Positions 1-8,388 of a stretch of 32,238 bases of DNA are shown one piece after another. A model generated the notes under the pieces. It was not told the DNA's origin, did no database searches, and worked only from the letters and a program-made list of their open reading frames with translations. Within the stretch, counting starts at the first letter, position 1. Each line of letters opens with the position of its first letter. The position numbers and the translations under genes are program-made. This DNA is from Pseudomonas fluorescens (GTDB lineage: Bacteria > Pseudomonadota > Gammaproteobacteria > Pseudomonadales > Pseudomonadaceae). Location: contig NZ_CABVHQ010000066.1 in the NCBI RefSeq assembly GCF_902497895.1, forward strand, positions 1-32,238, read 5' to 3'.

Positions 1-339
1 GGCACTGGCGTCGACGGTCGGCATCCGCGCGGCGTTGGCGGCATAGGCGGCGGCGCTGGCCTGATGGGCCCGGGCGCTGGCGATCTGCATATCCGGGCTG
101 TCCCGCAGGGCTTCGCGGATCAAGCCGTCGAGTTGCGGATCACCGAGGTTTTTCCACCAGTCACTTTTCGGCCAGGCCGCCGGTGACAGGGTTACGCCAC
201 TGAGGGATTGCCCGGCCTTGAGGTGGTTCGGGTCGAGGCTGACGCCTTCGGTGTCGAGGCCGCTGTAGCTGGCGCAACCGGCCAGACTCAGGGCCAGCAG
301 CACCAGGCTCAAACCGCTACGCAAGGATTTATTGCTCAT
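1..339 (-). CDS. RND-type efflux outer-membrane lipoprotein, N-terminal part (truncated by window edge)
   Basis: Only the first 113 codons are present; the reading frame stays open to base 1. The protein begins with a lipoprotein signal: Lys/Arg near the N-terminus, a Leu-rich core and the lipobox LAGC with the acylated Cys at residue 22. After it come a WWKNLGDPQLDGLI block and a helical Ala-rich stretch, which match the start of NodT/OprM-type outer-membrane factors (TolC-like channel of tripartite efflux pumps). Its ATG overlaps the marR stop codon in an ATGA arrangement, so the two are translationally coupled. MarR genes leading such operons commonly precede the channel, an adaptor and an inner-membrane transporter; these would lie off the window. 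Family call is good; substrate unknown. Confidence 0.85.
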   Translation of the reverse strand, partial: MSNKSLRSGLSLVLLALSLAGCASYSGLDTEGVSLDPNHLKAGQSLSGVTLSPAAWPKSDWWKNLGDPQLDGLIREALRDSPDMQIASARAHQASAAAYAANAARMPTVDASA

Positions 340-809
340 TTATCACCTACCCGCAGCAAGGTGATCGGATCACCGGCTGCCACCAATATTTTCTTCAGGA
401 TCCGTTGCAGGGTTTGCAGCTCCTCGGGGTCGAGTGCGCCGGCCAATTGATTCATCGCGTTGGCGCCGATGTCCGGAAGCATGTCGGCCAGTCGCTGTCC
501 TTCAACCGTCAGCACCAGCTGCACCTGGCGCCGGTCACCTTCGCTGCGTTGGCGCGCCAGCAGGCCTTTGTGTTCAAGCCGGTCGAGCATCCGCGTCATC
601 GAACCGCTGTCCAGAGACAGGTGGCGGCACAGCTCGGCCGGGGTATCGACGCCGAACTGGGCCATGATGATCAGCACCTTGAACTGCGCGGCGGTGACGC
701 CATGAGGTTCCATATGGGTGTCGATGATCCGGTCCTTGAGCAGCGCGGCACGGCCGAGCAGCAGACCGAGATGGCAATTTTGAAAGTTGTCCGGCGTGAA
801 GTGTTTCAT
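336..809 (-). CDS. MarR-family transcriptional repressor of an efflux operon
   Basis: 157 residues, the usual MarR length. A winged helix-turn-helix is visible at about residues 38-105: the recognition region runs from TPAELCRHLSLDSGS to LDRLEHKGLL, and the wing has the family's conserved DRR (EGDRRQVQLVLT). N- and C-terminal helices would form the dimer interface. MarR dimers bind palindromes and are released by small phenolic or drug-like ligands. Its own promoter region carries two identical palindromes, which suggests autorepression of this gene together with the overlapping outer-membrane lipoprotein gene. The inducing ligand cannot be read from sequence. The start is the ATG at 809, just inside the promoter-proximal palindrome. 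Confidence 0.9.
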   Translation of the reverse strand: MKHFTPDNFQNCHLGLLLGRAALLKDRIIDTHMEPHGVTAAQFKVLIIMAQFGVDTPAELCRHLSLDSGSMTRMLDRLEHKGLLARQRSEGDRRQVQLVLTVEGQRLADMLPDIGANAMNQLAGALDPEELQTLQRILKKILVAAGDPITLLRVGDK

Positions 810-824
810 CTGACCACCAAATAG

Positions 825-869
825 CTGCCTAGGCAGAGAGTATGTGTCTAGATGTTACTGCCTAGGCAG
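825..869. promoter_or_regulatory. Two identical 12-bp palindromes, probable MarR operators
   Basis: CTGCCTAGGCAG occurs perfectly at 825-836 and again at 858-869, 33 bp centre to centre (about three helical turns). The upstream copy falls between the -35 and -10 of the predicted marR promoter, and the downstream copy falls between the -10 and the ATG. That is a standard placement for an autorepressor. Palindromy and placement are seen; binding by this MarR is inferred. Confidence 0.8.
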
Positions 870-879
870 CGAATGTCAA
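851..879 (-). promoter_or_regulatory. Predicted sigma-70 promoter of marR
   Basis: On the minus strand a perfect TTGACA (879 to 874) is followed after 16 bp by TAACAT (857 to 852), a 4/6 match to TATAAT. The operator palindrome at 858-869 fills the spacer. The start site would lie about 35-40 bases before the marR ATG. Confidence 0.6.
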
Positions 880-959
880 CGAAATAGTTAGGATGCTTGG
901 TATTTAGGGGATGAGTGGTGCGGGGTAGGAACACGGCTGCGATCTTTTAACTTTCCGGC

Positions 960-3900
960 CTAAAAATCCCGCTTGTAGAAGATATCCAGCGAACTGGCGA
1001 TGCCACTGGCGGCTTCCAGATAGACCCGCTTGCTCAGCTTGTAACGCAGGGCGATGGTATTGGCCGGCTCGAATACCCCCACCCCATAGCGCAAACTGAG
1101 CTTCTCGGAGATGTTGCCGCTGGCGACCACGCTGGTGGCCGGGCCGCTGCCCTCGGTGTCGAGCTGGAAATCCTCAATCCCCAGGTTCTTGGCCAGCGTG
1201 CCGGTGAAATTGGAACTGCCCATCAACCCCAGACCCAGCGCCGCCTGGGCCAGCAGGTTGTTGTCTTCACCGGTGGTGCTGCGCGGATGACCGAGCACCA
1301 GGTAGGACAGCGCATCCTCCTGGCTCATGGCCGGCTCGGAGAAGATCTGCGTGGTCGGCTGCTCGGCGCTGCCGCTCAAGCGGATCCCGGCGATCACGTC
1401 GCCGGTCTGGCGAATCGCTTCGATGTCCAGATACGGCTGATCGATGGGGCCGGCGAACAACAGCCGTGCACGGCGCACCGTCAGGCGCTGGCCATAGGCG
1501 CGATAGCGACCCTCGTTGAGCCAGAGCTCGCCACGGGTGTCCATGTTGTCGCCGATATGCACCTGGCCTTGCAGGTTGGCGGTCAGGCCAAAACCGCTGA
1601 AGCTGAGTTTCTCTTTGCCAACGATCACGTCGATATCCATGGCCATGACCAGCGGCGGCTTGCCCTCTTCGGTCTGATGGCCAACGATCACCGTGTCATC
1701 CGAGACCTTGACGGTGGACGGCGGTAACTCGCGGATGGTGATATCACCCTTGGGCACCAGCACCTTGCCGGTGATCGCCAGTTTGTCGTTGTGCATCGAA
1801 ATCTTCAGGTCCGGCGCCACTTCCAGCGCCGCATAAGGCTCGACCGTGACCGGCAATTGCGAGCCTTTGAGGCTCAGGTCGACCACCAGGGCCTGGCCCC
1901 AGTCAATATTCCCGCTCAAGCTGCCCTGTCCGCTCTTGCCGCTTTTCCAGCTGCCGTTCAGCTGCACACTTTCGCCAGCGATCAGTGCCTGAATCTGCAG
2001 GGCCTCGAAACTGCCGGGCAATTCCGGCCCCGACACTTCGCCGTCGCTGAGAACCAGACTGCCGTTGACCTGGGGTGCCAGCAACCCACCGGACAAACTG
2101 CCGCTGCCGTTCAAATGCCCGGACAGTTTCTCGACCATCGGCACAAAGGGCCGGGCCACCGACAGATCCAGGCCGCTGAGACGGAACGAGCCGGTAAGTG
2201 GCTTGTTCTTGGGTAATGGATTGATCTGCGCCTGCAGCAGCAGTTCGCCAAGCTTGCCGCCGACGAAATTCAACTGAGTATCGATGCGAGTCGGCGTAAG
2301 GCGGCTGTCGAGTTTCAGCGTCTGGTAAGGGAAATCCAGCCACTGGTCATTTTCACGGATGCGCAAGGTGCCGCCGCTGGCGTCGACCGTGACCTGGCCT
2401 TTCGGGCCGCTGGCTGGCAGATCCAGTTGCACATCAGCGTTAAGCCTGCCTTTCCAGGCGAAATCCTTCGGCAACCACTGGGCCAGGCTTTCAATCGGGA
2501 ACTGCTTGAGGTGGTAACGCAGCATCGGGTCGGGCATCAATCGCTGGTCTTCACCGCACATACTGGCTTGTCCGGACACCCAGCAGTGGGCACCAAAGTT
2601 GAGCTTGCCATCGGCCAGGTACTCGAGCTTCGCCGGAGCCTGCAACTTCCAGTCCTGTCCTCCGGCCTGTATGTCACCGCTGGCCAGACGTCCGCGCCAG
2701 TTGCCTTTATCCAGATTGCCGTCCAGCCCCAGAGCCAGTTTGAGCAGCGGGCCCTGTAAATCCAGCTGCAGTTTCTGCTGCTTGATATCGCCCTGGCCGC
2801 TGGCGGTCAGCGTGCCCAACTGCGTATCGCCAGCCTGGATCCCGCTGGCTTTAAGATCGACGCGCGCCCGTTGCGCGCTGTCCAGATTGGCGTCCAGGTT
2901 CAGGCTTTGCAGGCGGTTATCGGCCAGCGCCAGCTGCAGGCCTTGCAGGCTCAGCTTGCCCTGGGGGGCCTTGAGCGTCCCCGCGACGTCGACCCGGCCA
3001 TTGAGCTGACCGCGCAATTGCGGCCAGAGCTGACCCAGGCGCGGCAGCTTGATGTCGATCTGCCCGGCCAGTTTCTGTTGCAGGCTGCCGCTGCCATGAA
3101 TACGGTTGTCACCCAGGCGAATATCCAGGGCGTTCAGGGTCCATTGTTCGCCGCCGCCATCGGCCTTGGCCTGGAGCACCGCGGGTTGACCACGCAGCTT
3201 GCCCTTGAGGTCCAGTTCAGCGTTCAACTTCAGCTGTTCATTCTTCATCTCGCCCTTGCTGCGCAACGGTCCAGCGAGAGTGCCCGGCAATTGCGCCAGC
3301 CAATACGCCGGGTTGATCGCCGACAGATCCAGCGCCGTGTCCCAGGCGATGCCGTCAGCAAATTGCAGGTTCAAATGCCCTTCGGCCTTGCCCTGCCCGG
3401 CCACCAGTTTGAACTCCGGCAGAAAAATTTTTGTCAGGTCGCCGCTGAACGGGCTGCTCAGGCTGAACGCCCCCGCCGGGCCATCGAGGGCGGCTTTGAA
3501 GTTGCCCAGATAGTTGCCATCGCGGTAGGACACTTCAGCGTTGAAGGTCCGCAGCGCCACTTGCGGTTCGTCGATCAGCGGATAGAGCCGATGCCAGGGG
3601 AAGTTCAGCCAATCGACCCTGGCCTCGGCGCTGAAGCCTTCACTCCAGTCCAGTTGCCCGCTGAGCTTGAGACTTTGCTCGGCGCTGGCACTGAGGTCCA
3701 GCGCGGCGATTTGCGCGCCCTTGGCGTCGACCTTGCCTTGCAGCAGCAGGCCGACCGGGCCCTGTTCGGCCGGTAAGGTGGCGTTGCCCAGCAATTGATA
3801 ACCGTTCTTCAGATCGCCCTTGCCAGTGAGCTCAAGCTGATTGAGTTGCAGGGTATCGGGCAAATCGGCGCTGGCCTTGAAACCCTGCGCGGTCATGCGT

Positions 3901-4631
3901 ACCTGAGCCGGAAGGTTCTCCACCAATGGTTGCAACTCGCCGGTCAATTGGCCTTGCAAGTAACCGCTGCTGTCGGCCTTGAGCTTCAGGGTCTTCAGCA
4001 GATCGCCCTCGACTTTCAGGGCCAGCGTCCAGGGTTCGGCGCCCGGCGCCGGCAAAGTCAAGCGACCTTCAGCGGTCAATGGCCAGTCGCCACTCGGTTG
4101 CAGCAGACCGGACAGATCCAGGCTCAGCTCGTCCCGCTGCAGGTGCACCGAGTCGATCTGCAGCCCGTTGGCCGTCCACTGCGCCGCCAGTTGCAGGCCT
4201 TTGAGTTCTTCGCTGCCGTTGAACACCAGGCTGCCGATCCGCACTTCGCCCAACTCCAGCGACAGTGGCAGTTTCAGGTCCGGCAGGCTGATGGGGCCGG
4301 TGCTTTCATCACTGCCCGGTGGAAACTGCAGGCTGACCTGCTCGACCTTCAGTTGTTCGATGCACAAGGTCATGCGGGTCAGGCACAGCGGCGACCAGGC
4401 AAACACCGGCCGACTCAGCTCGACCCGGCTGCTGTCCTGCTGCCAGAGCAGGTGATCGGCACTCCATCGGGCGCCCAGGCGACCCTGGAAGTTTTCCACC
4501 GTCAAACCCGGCACCCAGCCCAGCGCCCAACGGCTGCCAGCCTGAGTCCCCAGCACCGCGGCCAACGCCAGCAACACCATTATCAGCAGCGCCAGGATCG
4601 CCAGCAGGGCTGTTTTCACACCACGATTCAC
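960..4631 (-). CDS. tamB: Translocation and assembly module subunit TamB
   Basis: 1223 residues, the size expected of TamB (DUF490/AsmA-like). A single N-terminal membrane anchor is seen at about residues 6-28 (ALLAILALLIMVLLALAAVL). After it comes a very long run of short amphipathic beta repeats (LxLxG, LDLSGxL), typical of the hydrophobic-groove rod that spans the periplasm. The C-terminal 370 residues hold the conserved TamB domain, including GKVLVPKGDITIREL, DIDVIVGKEKLSFSGFG and LGHPRSTTGED, and end in a beta-signal-like YLEAASGIASSLDIFYKRDF. TamB pairs with TamA in outer-membrane protein assembly and is linked to phospholipid transport to the outer membrane. Its ATG overlaps the tamA stop (ATGA), so the two subunits are translated as a coupled pair. 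Confidence 0.95.
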   Translation of the reverse strand: MNRGVKTALLAILALLIMVLLALAAVLGTQAGSRWALGWVPGLTVENFQGRLGARWSADHLLWQQDSSRVELSRPVFAWSPLCLTRMTLCIEQLKVEQVSLQFPPGSDESTGPISLPDLKLPLSLELGEVRIGSLVFNGSEELKGLQLAAQWTANGLQIDSVHLQRDELSLDLSGLLQPSGDWPLTAEGRLTLPAPGAEPWTLALKVEGDLLKTLKLKADSSGYLQGQLTGELQPLVENLPAQVRMTAQGFKASADLPDTLQLNQLELTGKGDLKNGYQLLGNATLPAEQGPVGLLLQGKVDAKGAQIAALDLSASAEQSLKLSGQLDWSEGFSAEARVDWLNFPWHRLYPLIDEPQVALRTFNAEVSYRDGNYLGNFKAALDGPAGAFSLSSPFSGDLTKIFLPEFKLVAGQGKAEGHLNLQFADGIAWDTALDLSAINPAYWLAQLPGTLAGPLRSKGEMKNEQLKLNAELDLKGKLRGQPAVLQAKADGGGEQWTLNALDIRLGDNRIHGSGSLQQKLAGQIDIKLPRLGQLWPQLRGQLNGRVDVAGTLKAPQGKLSLQGLQLALADNRLQSLNLDANLDSAQRARVDLKASGIQAGDTQLGTLTASGQGDIKQQKLQLDLQGPLLKLALGLDGNLDKGNWRGRLASGDIQAGGQDWKLQAPAKLEYLADGKLNFGAHCWVSGQASMCGEDQRLMPDPMLRYHLKQFPIESLAQWLPKDFAWKGRLNADVQLDLPASGPKGQVTVDASGGTLRIRENDQWLDFPYQTLKLDSRLTPTRIDTQLNFVGGKLGELLLQAQINPLPKNKPLTGSFRLSGLDLSVARPFVPMVEKLSGHLNGSGSLSGGLLAPQVNGSLVLSDGEVSGPELPGSFEALQIQALIAGESVQLNGSWKSGKSGQGSLSGNIDWGQALVVDLSLKGSQLPVTVEPYAALEVAPDLKISMHNDKLAITGKVLVPKGDITIRELPPSTVKVSDDTVIVGHQTEEGKPPLVMAMDIDVIVGKEKLSFSGFGLTANLQGQVHIGDNMDTRGELWLNEGRYRAYGQRLTVRRARLLFAGPIDQPYLDIEAIRQTGDVIAGIRLSGSAEQPTTQIFSEPAMSQEDALSYLVLGHPRSTTGEDNNLLAQAALGLGLMGSSNFTGTLAKNLGIEDFQLDTEGSGPATSVVASGNISEKLSLRYGVGVFEPANTIALRYKLSKRVYLEAASGIASSLDIFYKRDF

Positions 4632-6355
4632 AACTCAGGCCCCATGGAAAAGTGCAAACGAAAGCCGCCGTCGTCGTCCATTGCCCGGGCAACGTCCAGG
4701 CGCAACGGCCCGACCGGCGAAACCCAGCGCACACCGATGCCGACCCCGGTCTTGAGGTTCGGCAGTTCAAGGGTATTGAACGAGTTGCCCTGGTCGATAA
4801 AGGTCGCGACCCGCCATTTATCAGTCACCGAGTATTGATACTCGGCGCTGCCGGCGACCATGTAGCGACCCCCGATGCGATCGCCGTCGGAGTTTTTCGG
4901 CGACAGGCTTTGATAGTCGTAGCCACGCACGCTTTGATCGCCACCGGCAAAGAAGCGCAATGACGGCGGTATCGATGCATAGCCATTGGTGGCGCTGCCA
5001 CCGAACTGCACGCGACCGAGGAAGCGGTGCTTGTCCCAGACCGTGGTCAAGCCCTTGAGCAGCGCTGTGCCGTAGAGCAGATTGTTATCCGAGCCCAGCC
5101 CTTCCTTGGCCACCTTGGTGTCGAATTGCAGATGATAGCCATTGTGCGGATCGATGCGGTTATCACTGCGCAGGTAGGAATAGCTGACACCGGGCATCAG
5201 CAAGGTGCTGAGACCGGAATCATCGCCGAGGCGATACTCCTCGCGCTGCCATTTCAGCGAAACCACGCGCTGCCAGCCACTGGGCAACTTGCTGTGCCAC
5301 TCGGGGCCGAGTGTCAGCAGTTTGCTCAGGGTGTCGGTGCCCGCCAGTTCTTCGTATTGATAGCCGCCGGCATAACGCAGTTTGTCGGTGAGCGGCGGAT
5401 CCAGCGGCACGTCGTACCACAGCCCGACATTCTGCCGTGGCGCGGACACCTCGGCCTCCCAGCCATAACTGTGGCCTTGGGGGTTGACCCAATGCCGGGT
5501 CCAGTTGGCCTTGACGCGCGGCCCGACGTCGGTGGAGAACCCCAGGCCCAGGCCCATGGTCCGCGGCTTGCGGGTTTCCAGTTGCACGGCCACCGGGATC
5601 ACATTGTTGGCGGCGGCGGCGGGCGCGGCATCGACCCGCACCCCTTCAAAATAACCGCTCGACTGCAGCGCCTGGTTCAGCTCAGCGATCTGTTCGGAGT
5701 CGTAGGGATCACCGGCCTTGAACGGCACCATGCGTTGCAGCAAGTCTTCATCGAACGGGGTGTCGCCGGCAAAGCTGACCTTGCCCAAGGCATAACGCGG
5801 GCCGCTGTCGTAGATCAGCTCGATATCGGCGACGCCAGCCTGGGGGTCGACCAGTAATTTCTGGCTGGTGAAGCGCCCGCTGAAATAGCCGTAGCGCGAG
5901 GCCTGATTCTGGATCATCCGCTTGGCATCTTCGTAGTGACCGTGATTGAGCACCGCGCCGGATTTCAGCTGAGCGCCTTTCGGCACCCGGAAGGCTTTGA
6001 GGGAGGCTGCGGGACCCTCGACTCGCACGGTGACATTACGCAAGTGCACGGGCTCGCCGGGGTCGATGCTCAACACCAGCCGTGGCGTCTTGCCTGCTTT
6101 GACTTCACTGTCGATCTGCGGCTGATAGTAACCCAGGGCCTGGGCGGCCTTTCGCGCTTGCTCCTCGGCGCCGCGACTGAAGCGCAACAAGGCTTCTTCA
6201 TCGCGCTCGCCGAGGCCACCGATATAGCCTTCTATGTTGGCTTTCAGTTCATCGTTGGACGGTTTGATCCTGACGTCCAATTCGCTTTGCGCGAGCGCCG
6301 TACAGCTGGTGACCAGCATGAGCAAACCGCTGGTAATTCTTCCTGGAAACTTCAT
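4628..6355 (-). CDS. tamA: Translocation and assembly module outer-membrane subunit TamA
   Basis: 575 residues from the ATG at 6355. That start gives a clean signal peptide (MKFPGRITSGLLMLVTSCTALAQS). An upstream in-frame ATG at 6421 would add 22 residues before it and seems less likely. Three POTRA-like modules fill about residues 27-270. The 16-strand BamA-type barrel occupies the rest, including the family motif FFAGGDQSVRGYDYQSLSP, and the C-terminus reads RLDVARAMDDDGGFRLHFSMGPEL with a terminal beta-signal. It belongs to the Omp85 superfamily and acts with TamB. The order acetyltransferase, tamA, tamB on one strand suggests co-transcription. Confidence 0.95.
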   Translation of the reverse strand: MKFPGRITSGLLMLVTSCTALAQSELDVRIKPSNDELKANIEGYIGGLGERDEEALLRFSRGAEEQARKAAQALGYYQPQIDSEVKAGKTPRLVLSIDPGEPVHLRNVTVRVEGPAASLKAFRVPKGAQLKSGAVLNHGHYEDAKRMIQNQASRYGYFSGRFTSQKLLVDPQAGVADIELIYDSGPRYALGKVSFAGDTPFDEDLLQRMVPFKAGDPYDSEQIAELNQALQSSGYFEGVRVDAAPAAAANNVIPVAVQLETRKPRTMGLGLGFSTDVGPRVKANWTRHWVNPQGHSYGWEAEVSAPRQNVGLWYDVPLDPPLTDKLRYAGGYQYEELAGTDTLSKLLTLGPEWHSKLPSGWQRVVSLKWQREEYRLGDDSGLSTLLMPGVSYSYLRSDNRIDPHNGYHLQFDTKVAKEGLGSDNNLLYGTALLKGLTTVWDKHRFLGRVQFGGSATNGYASIPPSLRFFAGGDQSVRGYDYQSLSPKNSDGDRIGGRYMVAGSAEYQYSVTDKWRVATFIDQGNSFNTLELPNLKTGVGIGVRWVSPVGPLRLDVARAMDDDGGFRLHFSMGPEL

Positions 6356-6420
6356 AGGCGCGGATGCTATCACGAGCAAGGGAGCGTGATAGAGCCCTGG
6401 AATCACCGGAAGTTTCTGCA

Positions 6421-7071
6421 TCAAGCAGTTGCTGTTTGCAACACCTGCGGATTGGGGTGAAAAAACACATGTTCGCGGACAGGTCCTACAGCGACCTCGC
6501 CGATTTCCTCATAACCCTGACGTTTATAGAACTCCAGATAACGAGGGTTCCCGGTGTCGAGCACTACACCTTCCGAATGCTCGTCCACTGCGCACCAATT
6601 ATGCACCGCTTGGAGCAACTGCTCGCCGAAGTGCTTGCCCTGGAACTGCGGATGAATCCCCAGCAACGGCAAGACATGCACCGCATCGGAGGGCAGGCAG
6701 GCCACCACCGCCTCGTGATAGTCCAGATAACGCCGGGTACAACGAAAGCCGGTGCTGAGCACCATCCGCAGGCGCCAGGCCCAACTCTCGGTGATGCCCA
6801 GGCGACGTTGTGGCGGCGCGATCAGGGCGATGCCGATCAGCCGGTCGTTGACCAGCAGGCCGATGGCCGGCAGGTCCTGGAGAAAGTGCTGCTTGACCAG
6901 TTCGCGCACGGTTGCCCGGACCCGCTGCTCATAACCAGGCCGCCCGTGCTCGAACAAAAAGGCGAATGTCGGCTCATGCCGGTAGGCCTGATAGAGCAAG
7001 GAACGCGCTTCGCGGGAATAACCGCTGTCGAGCATATGAATGTCAGCGATGGCAGTCGAGGTTTCAGGCAT
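6421..7071 (-). CDS. GNAT-family N-acetyltransferase
   Basis: 216 residues. The acetyl-CoA-binding motif A is visible as LPLLGIHPQFQGKHFGEQLL (Q/RxxGxG/A-like: QGKHFG), followed by the last-motif VVLDTGNPRYLEFYKRQGYEEIGE, in which YEFYKRxGF-like residues close the fold. Substrate is not predictable; it could be a small molecule or a protein N-terminus. A good ribosome site (GGAGA) lies just before the ATG at 7071. The gene is upstream of tamA on the same strand, with only 65 bp between its stop and the chosen tamA start, so it probably leads that transcript. Confidence 0.85.
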   Translation of the reverse strand: MPETSTAIADIHMLDSGYSREARSLLYQAYRHEPTFAFLFEHGRPGYEQRVRATVRELVKQHFLQDLPAIGLLVNDRLIGIALIAPPQRRLGITESWAWRLRMVLSTGFRCTRRYLDYHEAVVACLPSDAVHVLPLLGIHPQFQGKHFGEQLLQAVHNWCAVDEHSEGVVLDTGNPRYLEFYKRQGYEEIGEVAVGPVREHVFFHPNPQVLQTATA

Positions 7072-7298
7072 AACGGTCTATCTCCCCAGGGCACGGCTCA
7101 AAATGGTGGTGCTCTTGATACAAAAGCCTTTTATAAAAAAGCCTTGTGACTACGAGCCTGTGGACGAGCGCACAGTTTCCCGTAATAACTGCTCACACTC
7201 TACGCTCAAAGGACACTAGCAGCGCATCCGACCTACCGCCACGCTGGCCGCCGCCGGACTTGTCGGCTAGCATCGCAGTTTTGCCAGGACTGCCGACC

Positions 7299-8111
7299 AT
7301 GAAGATCGTCTCCTTCAACATCAACGGCCTGCGCGCCAGGCCGCAGCAGCTGGCAGCGCTGATCGAGAAACACCAGCCGGATGTCATCGGCCTGCAGGAA
7401 ACCAAGGTCCATGACGACCAGTTCCCGTTCGCCGACATCCAGGCCCTCGGCTATCAGGTGTATTACCACGGGCAAAAGGGCCATTACGGTGTCGCCCTGC
7501 TCTCCCGTCAGGCACCGATTGCGCTGCACAAAGGCTTTGCCAGTGATGAAGAAGATGCTCAGCGACGGTTTATCTGGGGCACTTTCGCCGACGCCAACGG
7601 CGAGCCGGTGACCATCATGAACGGCTATTTCCCACAAGGTGAAAGCCGCGACCACCCGACCAAGTTCCCGGCCAAGCAACGCTTCTATAATGACCTGCAG
7701 CAATTGCTCGAAACCCAGTTCCGCAACGACCAGCCACTGGTGGTGATGGGTGACGTGAACATTTCCCCGGAAGACTGCGACATTGGCATTGGCCCGGACA
7801 ACATGAAGCGCTGGCTGAAAACCGGCAAGTGCAGCTTCCTCCCGGAAGAACGCGAGTGGATGGCCCGCCTGAAGAACTGGGGCCTGGTGGACAGCTTCCG
7901 GCACCTGAACCCGGACGTCGCCGACCGTTTCAGCTGGTTCGACTACCGCAGCCGCGGCTTTGAAGACGAACCCAAGCGTGGCCTGCGCATCGACCTGATC
8001 CTGGCTTCTCACGCCCTGTTGCCGCGAATCAAGGCTGCCGGCGTCGACTACGACCTGCGCGCCATGGAAAAACCTTCCGACCATGCGCCGATCTGGCTTG
8101 AGTTGAGCTGA
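7299..8111 (+). CDS. xthA: Exodeoxyribonuclease III (AP endonuclease)
   Basis: 270 residues, matching E. coli ExoIII (268). Catalytic residues of the EEP superfamily are all visible: Asn7 (MKIVSFNING), Glu34 (GLQETK), the Tyr in MNGYFPQGE, the Asp/Asn pair in VVMGDVNISPED and the final SDHAPIW. It nicks DNA 5' of abasic sites and degrades duplex DNA 3' to 5' in base-excision repair. The start at 7299 has AGGAC 8 bases upstream; longer in-frame extensions upstream lack this and are not family-like. It is divergent from the acetyltransferase gene across 227 bp. Confidence 0.96.
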   Translation: MKIVSFNINGLRARPQQLAALIEKHQPDVIGLQETKVHDDQFPFADIQALGYQVYYHGQKGHYGVALLSRQAPIALHKGFASDEEDAQRRFIWGTFADANGEPVTIMNGYFPQGESRDHPTKFPAKQRFYNDLQQLLETQFRNDQPLVVMGDVNISPEDCDIGIGPDNMKRWLKTGKCSFLPEEREWMARLKNWGLVDSFRHLNPDVADRFSWFDYRSRGFEDEPKRGLRIDLILASHALLPRIKAAGVDYDLRAMEKPSDHAPIWLELS

Positions 8112-8149
8112 GTCCCCAAGACCGACACAACTCTAATGTGGAGCGAGCT

Positions 8150-8284
8150 GCTGTGGCGAGGGGGCTTGCCCCCGCTCGGCTGCGCAGCAGCCGTAAAACC
8201 GGCAGATGCGTTCACCTTGACACAATGCATTACCGTTTTTAGGACCGCTTCGCGGTCCAGCGGGGGCAAGCCCCCTCGCCACAG
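8150..8284. repeat. Palindromic repeat pair (REP-like doublet)
   Basis: TGTGGCGAGGGGGCTTGCCC starts at 8152 and its inverse ends at 8283, enclosing about 90 bp that include the small inverted repeat GGACCGC-ttc-GCGGTCC. This outward pair is a common intergenic element of fluorescens-group genomes and could fold into a long hairpin after xthA. The same family recurs in an enlarged form at 9740-9960. Confidence 0.85.
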
Positions 8285-8388
8285 GGGTTTTGCGCTCGAC
8301 CGGGTAGCTGTTGGCAAGCTGTCATATTTCAGCAACCTCACTGTCTTATTCTCCCGGCACTTCCCCTCCCTTAAAAGGTGCCGGCCTG

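Noticed and set aside
7108..7145. AAAAGCC direct repeats around TTTTATAAAA before the acetyltransferase
   Set aside because: Probably just an A+T-rich promoter area; no specific regulator site or terminator structure stands out.
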